A DNA stretch of 64,000 bases from Angiostrongylus vasorum (taxonomy: Eukaryota; Nematoda; Chromadorea; Rhabditida; Metastrongylidae), in the NCBI GenBank assembly GCA_018806985.1, contig JADANN010000451.1:1364001-1428000 (forward strand), written 5' to 3'. Positions 33,803-44,650 of this stretch are shown here, in pieces. Under the pieces are notes generated by a model. That model had not been told where the DNA came from. It ran no database searches and saw nothing but the letters and a program-made list of their open reading frames with translations. The stretch's first letter is position 1; the number at the start of each line of letters is the position of its first letter. A program made the translations under genes and the position numbers.

Positions 33803-34815
33803 TTTAGGCTTTGGTATAGTTTTCTGGAGTCTTTAGTTGTCAAGCGACAGTGGATGTGGATATATTTGGGAGGGAAAAACAAACAGTGTGCATCGAGCTC
33901 AACGCAAATGGCGCGCGGCAGAAGTAGTCGTAGTATTGCGTGCTCACTACATAAAATTGGACGACGTTATGAATGAATTAGAGGCTACATTATGGCATGG
34001 ACAAAGTCGACAGTTCTTTCTTTATTCTGTAGTTTTACTCAATAGGACTCGGCATACTGCATCGTTTTCCATCTATCTTTCGATTAAATTGCAAAAAAAC
34101 GTTGAGGCAACAGGCATCGCTGGTACTGTTAAGGAATCCTAGTCGCAAAGGAGCGACATAAACAAGACATCATCGAAATTCACTAAATTCGCCAATGAGG
34201 AGCACGATGGACACTTGAGCACTAGTGGAAGCAGCCTATATACTTGTCTACTCTTAGAAATGACCGCTGCAGCACAACGAAACGAATGAAGGATGTTCTG
34301 GTGCTCGCTGTGCATGTGATGGCATGTGATTGGATAATTTTGCTATTAGAGTATCTGCAAATGGTTTTTTTTCAAGAAGATAGAGTGTGAAATGCAAATT
34401 GTGATGCCAACTGTCAGCGCTGGTTCTTCATTACGACATCGCCTTCTAATAAGATTCGTTCTACATGTACTCAATAAGAAACAGATTCCGTAGTCCTGAA
34501 ACACTGTCATCAACAGAATCTATTCCGCTCTATTGCCTCTGAGACAAAAGATGACACCATCAATTAATGGCATTATAAAAGCATAATTTGTAAATAGGAA
34601 TTTCGTTCTGCAGGTGAGCGGACGTTAACCTTGGCCGCACCAACCTCTACGTTAAAGGAAATGTTGTCCTGACGATGCTGTAAAGAATTTCAGAGCACGT
34701 TTTACTCCAGGCGCAAATATTAAGAACAATGTTTAATGTTTGAAGAATAACGAACAATGCAGTAGACGTTAGTAAGTCTCTTTCGCATGCGCCGTTAATA
34801 AATCTCTTTCGCCTT
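33803..34815. other. nothing recognised
   Basis: Overlapping + strand ORFs at 33749-34142 have no recognisable domain; the first is partly SINE1 tail. Confidence 0.4.
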
Positions 34816-35055
34816 TATGCACGCATATGACTTCGTCGTAGGGTCGACTAAATTCATATTTGCGTTATACAGTAACTCGCGGTGGTTTCCGCGGATATAT
34901 CAAATCACTAACTGCTTCCTTTCAGAAAGTTCATTACCAATTCGCCGACCACGGGAGGATGAAGAAACTTGTTTTACCCTAAGCTGTGGGTTCTAAACAA
35001 TGGCTTCACGTGTATCGCAGAGCGCCTCTACCCACTAAACTAAACATGCTCTCAA
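34816..35055 (-). repeat. SINE1, degenerate, at PLE-B border
   Basis: CAGTAACTCGCGGTGGTTTC, CAATTCGCCGACCACGGGAG and CGTGTATCGCAGAGCGCCTC keep SINE1 order in reverse. Ends about 30 bp before the PLE-B left border repeat. Confidence 0.55.
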
Positions 35056-35081
35056 ATTTTCAAATTTTATCACACCGTGAA

Positions 35082-35095
35082 GCAACACTTCCCAG
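35082..35095 (+). repeat. PLE-B left 14-bp direct repeat (probable target-site duplication)
   Basis: GCAACACTTCCCAG, identical to 37637-37650. The PLE tail ATAGAAAGTCGATC (reverse strand) starts directly inside it. Confidence 0.65.
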
Positions 35096-35218
35096 GATCG
35101 ACTTTCTATTAACCTCGGCATTGGAATATGAAATGCGTCGTTTCCTTGTTCAGCAATCGCGAGGTTGTTAAACAGCATACATTTACTTCCATAGAAAAAC
35201 ACAATACAATACAACAGT

Positions 35219-35257
35219 AGCTGACGTTTCGGCAGTATCGCCTTCTTCAGAGCCTGG
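35219..35257 (-). ncRNA. hammerhead ribozyme-like motif, PLE-B left arm
   Basis: Minus strand: GGCT, CTGAAGA, GGC-GATACT-GCC stem II, GAAAC, GTC, AGCT. All core positions agree with the hammerhead consensus, with a minimal stem III. Activity is inferred. Confidence 0.6.
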
Positions 35258-35489
35258 AAGGGTATACTGACATACAATTTACTAGGCCAAACGCTTCAAT
35301 GACACTTACAAAAAAGACGAAAAACTCTATGGTAATTACATGGTCAACAGCTTCTCGAAAAAACTCACCGCTTTTTTTACGTGCCTTCCCATGAGGAAGA
35401 TTAGAACAGCTGATTATGGTCGCATAAGGTTGATGACTGCACCATCCCACATCAGAAATTGATGCGAACATACGGGGTCAGGTCGCGTA

Positions 35490-36910
35490 TGACCTCTGAG
35501 CATTCATCCCTGCTATTCATTGTAGGGTTTTTGGCATTTATCCAAAAAGCCTCAAGAAGTTTTCGCGCTGGTGTTCTAGTCTCCTGCGCAAGGATATTGA
35601 CTTTTACTTCAAAAATCGTCCCCGCTGTGCTTTTGTATCCTATGCGTGCCTAGTGGGGTACTTTGTCTTAGTTTTCGTTTGCCATTTAGGTGTTCTTTTA
35701 TACGGATACACAAAGGCCTGCCCGTTTCGCCAATATATTCATCTCCGCAATTATTACAAGAGATCAGGTATATCGTACCTGAACTCATGCAATCACCGTC
35801 CCTGCCGTAAGGGCAAATTACGCAATTTGTTGTTTCGCATAGACGGTCATACAGGCGGTTACGAACTAACTGACGACGTAGAGTAGCAGGTGGTATTTTC
35901 AACTATCGCTACCGATTCCTCTAGACCTGCCCTTCTTAAGCATCGTTTAATCGCTACGCTTACTTCATCGCTAATAAAGGGCAGCATAAACGGGACTTTC
36001 TTTTGGCCAAGTGTTTCGCTTGGGCGCGTCGCTCTCCTTCTAAACTTATCTCGTGGGGTTACTATTTCGTAGCCATTGGAGATGGTTATTTGCCGAGCCA
36101 AGTCGCGCGATTCTTCCTTTAGTTCCCCGGTTGTGCACACAGAGGTGGCTGTTCGAAACATGTTTCTCACAAGCGCCCTCTTTGTGTGTGAAGGGTGGGA
36201 AGAAAGGAAGTGAACGAGGATGTTCTTGTTACTTGGCTTTCGGTACCACTTTGTCAGGTAACCGCTATTTGATAGGCTTATTTGGACGTTTAAAAACGGA
36301 AGCCAGTCTTTTCTCGGTTTCTCCCGGGTGAACTTAATGTACTCAGACTGCTCGTTCAATAATTCAAAGCATTTGTCCATCTCCCTCCTGCGTAGAGAAG
36401 ATGACAAAACAATCATCTACATATCTGCAATAAAGTAGTGGCCGGAGATCGAGAGCAGGGGCTTCTATCTTAGACATAAACACAATAGCAAGGCTTGGTG
36501 CCAGTCGCTGTCCCATAGCCAACCCCCCTTATTTGCGCGAAATATTTCCCAGACCATCTGAAAATCGAGCAGTTTAGGCACTCCTTTAGGGAGAGCCATT
36601 AGCTGCTGAATGGACAAAGCCATGCATATTTATTCTTCCTTCATGTTCAACAAGAAGTTCGAAGATGGCTTGCATTGCGGAGTCATTCGATACGTTGGTG
36701 TACAGCGCAGTAACGTCGAAGGGACTCCATCACGTACGCGTTATTAGGAGACGCGTTACGTAGATGTTCTAGGAACATTTGGGTGTTTGTGAGATGAGCT
36801 GGAATATGGTTAAGCAATTGGGTAAGTATTAGGCTTAAAAACCAGGTTATTCCATCCGTTGGCCCGTCTACACAGCTGATGATGGATCTAAATTGCTCGA
36901 TTTTCAACGT
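35490..36910 (-). pseudogene. PLE-B reverse transcriptase + GIY-YIG ORF, few frameshifts
   Basis: On the minus strand: SCVDGPTDGITWF and AHLTNTQMFLEHL (RT N-side), motif A (frame shifted by an extra C near 36719), motif C YVDDCFVIF at about 36400-36423, then KPRKDWLPFLNVQISL and SSHPSHTKRALVRNMFRTA. The GIY-YIG domain has YLISCNNCGDEYIGETGRPL (35705-35770), followed by THRIQKHSGDDFEVKV. Compared with PLE-A and PLE-C, an extra A in GTTGAAAATACC (near 35892) shifts the frame between RT and GIY-YIG. The catalytic YVDD and the GIY-YIG core residues persist. So PLE-B is inactive as read but only lightly damaged; sequencing error cannot be excluded at homopolymers. Confidence 0.85.
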
Positions 36911-37260
36911 AACCGCCTGTATGACCGTCTATTTGAAACAACAAATTGCGTAATTTGCCCTTACGGCAGGGACGGTGATTGCATGAGTTCAGGTACGATA
37001 TACCTGATCTCTTGTAATAATTGCGGAGATGAATATATTGGCGAAACGGGCAGGCCTTTGTGTATCCGTATAAAAAGAACACCTAAATGGCAAACGAAAA
37101 CTAAGACAAAGTACCCCACTAGGCACGCATAGGATACAAAAGCACAGCTGGGACGATTTTGAAGTAAAAGTCAATATCCTTGCGCAGGAGACTAGAACAC
37201 CAGCGCGAAAACTTCTTGAGGCTTTTTGGATAAATGCCAAAAAACCCTACAATGAATAGC
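36893..37260 (+). pseudogene. inverted duplicate of PLE-B GIY-YIG region
   Basis: Plus-strand copy: CVICPYGRDGDCMSS, NNCGDEYIGETGRPL, then a frameshift at RIKRTPKWQ where the other arm has RIKEHLNGK. It continues as the THRIQKHSWDDFEVKV region. It lacks the RT and cannot be a gene alone. Confidence 0.8.
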
Positions 37261-37518
37261 AGGGATGAATGCTCAGAGGTCATACGCGACCTGACCCCGT
37301 ATGTTCGCATCAATTTCTGATGTGGGATGGTGCAGTCATCAACCTTATGCGACCATAATCAGCTGTTCTAATCTTCCTCATGGGGAAGGCACGTAAAAAA
37401 AAGCGGTGAGTTTTTTCGAGAAGCTGTTGACCATGTAATTACCATGGAGTTTTTCGTCTTTTTGTAAATGTCATTGAAGCGTTTGGCCTAGTAAATTGTA
37501 TGTCAGTATACCCTTCCA

Positions 37519-37554
37519 GGCTCTGAAGAAGGCGATACTGCCGAAACGTCAGCT
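37519..37554 (+). ncRNA. hammerhead ribozyme-like motif, PLE-B right arm
   Basis: GGCT (37519-37522), CTGAAGA (37523-37529), GGC/GCC stem II, GAAAC (37543-37547), GTC (37548-37550), AGCT (37551-37554). Identical core to the left arm. Confidence 0.6.
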
Positions 37555-37636
37555 ACTGTTGTATTGTATTGTGTTTTTCTATGGAAGTAAATGTATGATG
37601 TTTAACAACCTCGCGATTGCTGAACAAGAAAACGAC

Positions 37637-37650
37637 GCAACACTTCCCAG
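37637..37650 (+). repeat. PLE-B right 14-bp direct repeat
   Basis: GCAACACTTCCCAG, exact match to 35082-35095. Confidence 0.65.
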
Positions 37651-38024
37651 TTCTGACAAGCTCGAACTAAGTTGGCTAAAAGTTCTATTATGTGAGGGAT
37701 TTCGGTATCCCGCCATCGCATTGATACCAGTCAAAAGTTTGGCTGTCTACTGGGACGCGTTGCTTTTTTGAGGTCGGATCAAGCAGTGTCGAATAGTGCA
37801 TGAAAGAAGCGAGCGACATGTGCCGGCGGTGCGCTCTTATGCATTATGGTGTTTGATCCACTTTTGTTTAAGACGACCTTCTTCTTGATTACGATCTGCC
37901 CTGAATTTGTTTAGAATTGACTTCTATTCAGTATAGCACGGATAATGAATAAACTGAAATGCACTGTTTCCTTAATGAGTGGACGCGAGGTTGTTGAAAA
38001 CAAGATTTACTAAGTGTAATACTG

Positions 38025-38375
38025 GCTGAGAGAGCTGGTAGCACAGTAGTGGTGATGCCGATCAACACGACCACGGTGCTGTTTCGATCGCGATCTGGGC
38101 TCACCAAGCCTCTCATTTCTCCGGGGTCGGGACGGGAAAAAACCATTCTCTGCAATCAAATTGGGAATGTTCTTGCCTGGCTAGCTCAAACCCCTAGGGA
38201 GAATCGACTCGACCAGCATTCTACGACATCCAAGATGAAGTGAAAACCCTCAAGCAGCAGCCGAAGCTGCACGTAAAAGTTGGAATACTTTCGCGCATGA
38301 TGGATGCGAAGAAATGAATCGAATCTGAGGAGCGCTAGGACCCGCACAGTAGACGTGAAAACGGGTCGTATAAAA
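38025..38375 (+). repeat. SINE2
   Basis: GCTGGTAGCACAGTAGTGGT head, TCTGCAATCAAATTGGGAAT body, GACCAGCATTCTACGACATC and CGAGGAGCGCTAGGACCCGC-type tail, ending in an A/T-rich run. Confidence 0.75.
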
Positions 38376-38384
38376 TTTAAAAAA

Positions 38385-38550
38385 AAGCTGATTGACATTT
38401 CGTCGGTTTCACCATCTTCAAAGCCAGAGATGTCAATCTGACACACAGCCTACTCAGTGAAACACTTTCGTAAGCACAGCAGAAAAAGCTCGATACATAA
38501 ATTTTTATTCGCATAGTAAACCGCTTGTCTTAAACACTCACCGTTTTTTC
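38385..38550 (-). repeat. PLE-like end, diverged
   Basis: GATTGACATTTCGTCGGTTT with ACCATCTTCAAAGCC, then AAACACTCACCGTTTTTTC shared with the PLE arms (3173, 35360). Confidence 0.5.
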
Positions 38551-38574
38551 TCGAGTAAGGTTGCCTTATTCGAA

Positions 38575-38765
38575 AGGTGCTTCACTCAAGAATATTCGAC
38601 TCGATAAGACAACGAAGACACCACATCGAGAGGACGAACGACTATGGACCATCGACTCGGCTCATCCGCCCTGAGGAATGCGAAGACGTCGAAACGTTGG
38701 ACGAAAAACGATTATATAACAAATTGATGTAAGCCGAACAACCTAAACAAATATACTGGTTATTT
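38575..38765 (+). repeat. HH-element right end
   Basis: AGACACCACATCGAGAGGAC, then CCCTGAGGAATGCGAAGACG and TCGAAACGTTGGACG (hammerhead-like), border AATTGATGTAAGCCGAAC. Confidence 0.55.
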
Positions 38766-39745
38766 ACGCCGACTTTAAGTGAAAATCAGTTTAGTAAAGT
38801 ACTCATTGACTTGTTCTTTTAAACACTCTCTCGACGAATGACACCTATAGGTGTCATAATGGATTTGACGGAATGACCGGTAAGATATCTATAGGTGTCA
38901 TTTACCTTCCGGAAGTTTATTTCAGTGGACAGGAGTTTTTTCTAGGCTGCTTTTGATCATCAATCGATAGCTTGTCCATCGCAGATGCTGTGACGGGTGT
39001 TGTCCTTGGGAAGATATCTTTTAGATAATTTCTCACTAATTCGCCACTTTGCGGCGAGAGACTATTGCCATTGAGGAGAGTGCGCAGGATAGGCAGTGTA
39101 GCCGGTGAAGAGACGCAGAAGTGCCGCAGCCTGAATGAACTGGCAAAGGCAGTTCGGTTTTCTAATTTTCAATCGCTTTTATAACTTTAGGGATATTGTT
39201 TGGAATGAGAGGATGTCAAAGCCAACACAAATATCGTTAAAGTCTTTGCAGAACTTATACAGCTTCATAAAATGTTGACAAGAGTATGATTGCTTAGTGG
39301 ACAAGTGTTTCTCATCATAAGTTTCTTCACAAGAGTTTTATATGCACAAATACATAGGAGGGTGTCTAAGAGCACGGAGCATAGACAGGATAGAAGAAGA
39401 GCAGAAGATTTTTCTAAACGCGGAGAAAAACCGGCTTATAGAACGATCACAGGAAGAGCGGGCGGGGCTACGTACGAACTGCTGGAGTGGCCGGCGTGAC
39501 ACTATAGGCGCCACAATAAGCGCAGCAAAAAACTAAGCGTGGTACACTTAGCAAAGTGCGAAATTTTAAAAAAAATGGTACAAAACTAGGCGTTGTCGTG
39601 GATGTTAAGTCTTCCAGTTATTTAGTGGAGACCACCTGCACACAGTCTTACATGGTTAAGGAATGTGCTTGGCTCAGGTTAACGAATCGGCCAAAGGAGT
39701 CGCGTTTGGTCATTCGTGATTACAAGGCACTCTTGTTTGCCGTTC
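38766..39745. other. no gene recognised
   Basis: Two overlapping + frames at 39290-39536 are rich in Arg/Glu/Lys (IEEEQKIFLNAEKNRLIE), giving either an unknown exon or purine bias. A short repeated ATCTATAGGTGTCAT / CACCTATAGGTGTCAT pair is at 38848-38901. Confidence 0.35.
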
Positions 39746-39749
39746 ATTT

Positions 39750-40330
39750 TTAGATTTTTCGAATTTATCCACAATGCTTCAAGAGTTTTACGGGCTGATG
39801 TTTCGGATTCCTTTGCGAGGATGGCGACTTTTTTCTTCAAAATCTTCTCCTTTATGTACCCGTATCCTATGCGCGCCTAGGGGAGCGTTTGGTTCCGATT
39901 TAAGTTTACGACTAGCTGTTCCTTTATGGAAACGCAGAGTGGCTTACCCGTATCGCCAAAGTATTGGTCCCCACACGCTTTTTAAGAGATCAGATAAATC
40001 CAGCGAACTCATGCAATCGCCGTCTCCATCGTCAGAACAAATTATGCAACTGCGCGTTTCGCGTAGGCGGTCATACAACTTCTTATGAACTAACTTACTT
40101 CTTAGAGTGTCTGGTGGTATTTCAACCACTGCCACCGACTTCTCCAAACGGATCCTTTTTAAGCAACGCTTTGTAGCTACGCTTATTTCGTTGGAATTAA
40201 AGAGGGTGGGATGAACAGGGCATTATTTTCATTAGAACAATAGTTCGAGGGGTTATTTTCCCTCTAAATCTATCCCAAGAGCTTCCACCGTTTTTCAACA
40301 ATCAGAAGTGGATATCTTCCGCGCCAGTTC
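39750..40330 (-). pseudogene. PLE-C: decayed GIY-YIG end of a Penelope-like ORF
   Basis: Minus-strand VAVVEIPPDTLRSKLVHKK and YDRLRETRSCIICSDDGDGD align with the PLE-A/B linker. Downstream nucleotides keep the order of the GIY-YIG region with many substitutions. No arm or hammerhead block is seen next to it, so it is the oldest copy. Confidence 0.7.
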
Positions 40331-41284
40331 CAGGAAATCCTCTTTTTTCTCTTCCTTTGCAGACATGTTACTATATGTTAACTGCAGTTTTCCGAACCTT
40401 CTATATGTTTATCAATGAGGCAAGGGAGGTTTGCTATTTTTGTCTAGCTGTTTACAGCTGGAACAAAGCATGCTGAACTGTGCCTGGAATAGGCTAGCAT
40501 CGAGCTACTAACACTATGACAACAGTTGCGGTACGTTTAGTTACGCGGCGCACTTCCTGCTCTGTCGGGAATTTCTTTTGGTTCTTCCTTCTCATAGGAG
40601 ATAGAAGTCCTCTCTTCTAAGAATGTGCAATGAAACCACTGGCACCCTGAATTCCGCTGTAGCATGGCATATTTCTCAAAAGCCTCTACAGAACGTCTTT
40701 AAGAACAACCGATAACACGTCGTTCGGATTTCCGAAGTCTCCTAACAACTCCTTGAATTTGACCTACACCAACACCTACAGGTAACACCTATTTTCGTGG
40801 GATCTACACTGCAGTGTGATCTTCGGCAAATCAAATAGAGTATTATAACGAAAAATGTGAGATTCGCCAGGGCCTGTCAGTGAACGCGCCCGTGGACGAG
40901 TTTCCCTACAAGGGTGGAATAGAGCGCTTGATATTCGCTACAACGTGCAACAGGGAGGTCATGGAACCGTGTTGTTGAAAGCTGATGCTCGTACCTAAAC
41001 CATAGAGATTGATTTTACGCCAACACTTATTGAAAATTGTGCCATCATATTTCATGAAAAAATTTGAAATAAAGTCGGAGTTTACGAGGGAGTTTCTTCA
41101 CTCAAACAGTGAGCAAATACCCACGACACTCAAGAGATCGTGAACAATGAATACGATGTATCGGTTTCCGTACCCGCTTGGGGTTCCGTGGTTTTCCTGA
41201 TCTTCCACGAGTTGCACGTACGGGATTTGTTGGTATGATGTTTCCTCTGCCACTCTGCTGGAAGTGCAGAGGACAAAAAAGGAT
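40331..41284. other. nothing recognised
   Basis: Only short ORFs; no named repeat or splice-bounded exon. Confidence 0.4.
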
Positions 41285-41562
41285 AAAGCTTTCAGCGTTG
41301 ATCAAACCCTGAACGACGCGCCATGCATCTCGATTTCATTCAGTATCGTTGGAGGTGATTATGCTTATCTGGCCTATACAATGACTCGAGTGGCCTGCCG
41401 ATGTATCGAGCCAGTACTGCTGCCCTCCAGACAGGGTCTGGTCCAATTTGCCGACACTGGAAGGATGGAGGGCCTGGTGGGCCTCGTGGGTCTGGGATCA
41501 GGAATCGATCCCGTGTGTACTGCAGGGCGCCTCCGACAACTGCGCTTACACGCACCCTCGCG
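41285..41562 (-). repeat. SINE1
   Basis: AGCTTTCAGCGTTGATCAAA tail, CCGATGTATCGAGCCAGTAC, CAACTGCGCTTACACGCACC head. The 164-residue + ORF at 41264-41758 is mainly this SINE. Confidence 0.85.
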
Positions 41563-42234
41563 GAAGCGCAGAGACACAGAGGAATTCGAATTTCGCCCGA
41601 GTTCTGGGAAGCGGCAAGATTTGAATGAAATTCTTGGGGACTTTATTTGGATTCCTTTGCTTACCGGTTCAACCTTTTGCGCCGGAAAACTGTTTACATC
41701 TCTTCTTATCGATTTTCCACTCAAGCGATTTGAATCAAATTCCACGTCATTTCGTTAAATGACTTAGCGCTATTGTTTTTTCTGAGTATTTTCGTTTAAC
41801 TATGATGCTTGTAATTTGGTGGGGAGCTACTCGAAACATGTGAGATATTCTGGTGTTTAGAAATGAATTCTTCTGCAGAGTTCTTTGGAGCTCATGCTGA
41901 GCCATCTATTGATTGTCGGGAATATCGCGCTTCAAGCCCTAATGTAGGGTTCTTCTTTGTTCGGCACTCTATTTTTTTTTGAACGGCATATTGTAATGTG
42001 ATCCATCCCGACTCTAGGTTTGTCCCTCTTCGCTTTCCTCATTTGGTTGTCGTTTCAGGGATTTCTATAGAGCTGAACGGATTCGTGTGCTATGCATGCG
42101 GCAGGGTCTCTCACTAGGCTCAACTGCATCAGCTGATTCCAGTAGGTTTAGAAAGTAGCTTTAAACGGTTTTAACCACCTCACACATGGAAATCAGAAAC
42201 CTTGAACGAGTGTTTTCTCCACCCAGCATACATG
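41563..42234. other. nothing recognised
   Basis: No exon or named repeat seen. Confidence 0.4.
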
Positions 42235-42500
42235 TTATTGAGCTTGCATTAGGTTGATTAACAGATTTATTCTGCTAACGTTTCGACGGTTCACTTGACC
42301 ATCTACTCGCATCATCGGCTCTGATGAAGACGGTCCACCGGACCATTGACTCGGTTCATCGGCTCTGATGCAGACAAAAACGTCGAAGCATTAGCCGAGT
42401 AAATCTGGTTATCAACCTCGTGTAAGCTCAACAATTTAAACACATGTTGATTATTTTGCTGCTGAGGTTAAATGACGGTCGGTTTGGAAATCGTTTTACA
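42235..42500. mobile_element. HH element, inverted pair with short interior
   Basis: Left border TTGAGCTTGCATTAGGTTGA, CTGCTAACGTTTCGACGGTT. Centre CATCGGCTCTGATGAAGACG. Right CATCGGCTCTGATGCAGACA, then AAAACGTCGAAGCATTAGCC and border ATCAACCTCGTGTAAGCTCA. CGGCTCTGATG occurs twice, suggesting an internal rearrangement. Confidence 0.55.
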
Positions 42501-43125
42501 TGTTATTCTTCTTAAAAGGGTCCGGTCATCGCTATTCGTCAAATCTTGTCAAGAACAAAATTTTTGCATACCATTATCTATTGCTTTTCCACACGATGGT
42601 ATCCGTATTACGTAGACTGTTAGGTATCGGAATGTTGTGGTAACAAACCTGAAATCGAGGGCCTTCATTAAAATATGCTTGCATTCTGAAGAATGACTCG
42701 TTTCTTAGCATTTGCCTTGCTTATTTCACTTATCGCCATCAAGCGATAAAGCACTAGAGGTAAGATTCGATGAACAGGTTGAGGGACTGGATAGATATTG
42801 GAACACCATGGAATTTTTGTATCACCTATACTCCCGTTGATCGTCCAGTGACTCGACCGGACGCCAGTAAATTTTCCATTTTCCCTGTCGCGTGCAAGAG
42901 TAACCGAGTAGGTTCTGCTCGCTCAAGGGGCTCGTTTTTCTTCTAGGCTTTTCGTGAAGAACTCTGACCAACCAGTTAGCAGTCCTTGACGTTTGTGTGG
43001 TCAACTGAGGTGTGCAGTTTTGTTCATTTTTTTAAAAGTAACTATTCCTAATGGTTGGGACTTAGTGCAATCTTTGTGTTTGCTTCTGCATTCGATTTGA
43101 AAGTACGGGTTGGTCTTTCTTCAGG

Positions 43126-43919
43126 ACTTCGTGCTATCTGACTATACGTATACTTGCTGTATTCCTAGAGGTTAGGGATGCTTTCGAAACGAATTCGGCT
43201 GTTTCAAAGCGTTAACCCTTGGCCTTAGCATGTGGTTTCATTAGCTGAGGGTTAAATTCAGGAATTTCTTTTGATGAGTGAATACGAGCAACTTTCTTGG
43301 ATTGAGCATGGTGGGATGCATCTGGTGCTCCTGTTTCCACGTCTTCACGATGTTTTTGGAATTAAAAAGTGAAACTGGAGATTCTGTAGAGGTCCAATAG
43401 GTGAATTTTACAAAGGTGTCCAATCCTTATGCAGTTCATATTCACTGTTGTTTTTCGTGTTTGACTAGTGATAAGTGACGATTACCTCAACGTTTTAGAT
43501 TGCACCTACCTTTTCATCCACTCAGCATTGATATCATTTATCAACTCCATGGAGGAAATTAGTGAAAATGTAAAAATACTGTGAATTTGGGTATTTTCCA
43601 TACTTTAGGAGTAAATGCTTCAATGGACGACGAGATGGAGATCGTGAACGATGAGAACGTACCTTTGGAACGAAGCAGCGTATCTGACAGAGGAGGCAGA
43701 GGTACATTTTGATTTTTTATTCGATTTATTAGTGTTCTTTGTCCCTGTTTCTATTTGGGCTCAGATTCGTTTAAGTGACTTATCCTTGTGGTTCTTCACT
43801 ATTGCTACGTGCCTACTATCAGTTTATCTTTCCATTGATTTGTTCTAGGTTGTAAACGGAGCGCTCAGTCAGTGCCATCGCTTCTGACTTCTAACAAAAA
43901 GAGAGCTAAGTTTAGCTAG
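43126..43919 (+). CDS. 3' end of an unrecognised plus-strand gene (exons 43131-43176?, 43609-43701, 43849-43919)
   Basis: Exon 43609-43701 follows a TACTTTAG acceptor, reads VNASMDDEMEIVNDENVPLE then RSSVSDRGGRG, and ends AGAG|GTACAT. Exon 43849-43919 follows TTGTTCTAG, keeps the frame, reads CKRSAQSVPSLLTSNKKRAK and stops at TAG 43919. The acidic stretch followed by a basic KRSAQ...NKKRAK tail suggests a nuclear protein, but I cannot name it. A further exon of about 46 nt after CTTTCTTCAG (reading DFVLSDYTYTCCIPR, donor AGAG|GTTAGG) fits in phase. Upstream exons were not found. The gene converges with the PTR gene, leaving about 0.7 kb between the stops. It may not start in this window. Confidence 0.5.
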
Positions 43920-44590
43920 CAAGATTTCAGTATATCCCACCAAGCGTTGGTTCATCTCCAGTATTAACTTGTAGATCTCCATATATAATTGGTATAACAT
44001 ACTTCTACGATGTTCTCTTGTTGTTATCTTTCGTTTTTGTTTTATGTTATTTGGATTATACCGCATGGAACCTAAAGTAGAATAGTTCGTTCTGTATGGT
44101 TTTAAAATCCGAAGGAGCACTTTTCTTGTCAGTTTTGGTCCGTTCGGTAAGGTTCAAACATGTTTCGTTATGGTTTACTTCTCTACATTGTTTATTTTTA
44201 CATACGTGAAGGAATGAACTTGTAGTTCATAAATACTTTCTTATGTCTTTGCGCATGTGCTTGATGTAATGAGAAGTGTATAGCTACAGATGTATCTTCA
44301 GACTTTTCAGAGCCCCTTATTTGATCGATCATTCTACCTCTGTGGTTGGCTTTCAGGAAAAATAACTTCATTTAGGACCCGCATAGAAGACAGTTGTTTT
44401 GCTTTGGAAGAACGCTTTCCTATTCCAAAGTAGGTGAAAGCGAATTCTCAGCTTCTTTGAGAGAATACATGTATGTGCAAAATCGCATAAGAACGGAAAT
44501 AACTTAGCTAAGATTTCAGAAACGAATACCTATAGTCCTATTGAGGAGCTCTATGAGAAACATTAGAGTGTGGTGACAATCAATTTGTGG

Positions 44591-44650
44591 TTCTGAACGG
44601 GAGTATCGAAATCAGATTAGAAACAACCAGTATGACTAAAATACCATGAA
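44591..44650 (-). pseudogene. tandem duplicate of the PTR terminal exon, downstream of the stop
   Basis: Minus-strand codons read MLTAMIHGILVILVVSNL then ISILPFRTTN-stop, closely paralleling MLLVVLIGTIHGILIIPVIF and NLISILPFR of the genuine last exon (44651-44785). The duplicated unit covers about 44591-44682 (its first codons overlap the true exon's end). It is in another frame from the real stop, so it is probably 3' UTR sequence. Confidence 0.65.

Larger units (their letters stand above)
35096..37636 (-). mobile_element. Penelope-like element PLE-B with inverted arms
   Basis: The element runs from the 3' tail (35096, reversed GCCGAGGTTAATAGAAAG) to GAAAACGAC at 37636, between exact 14-bp direct repeats. 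Two arms of about 0.7 kb are inverted copies of each other (about 35136-35865 and 36902-37632). Each holds the GIY-YIG part of the ORF, the C-terminus and a hammerhead-like block. The single-copy centre of about 1 kb holds the RT. A partial inverted duplicate of the 3' end is a known PLE arrangement. Nearly identical arms suggest a fairly recent insertion. Confidence 0.85.
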
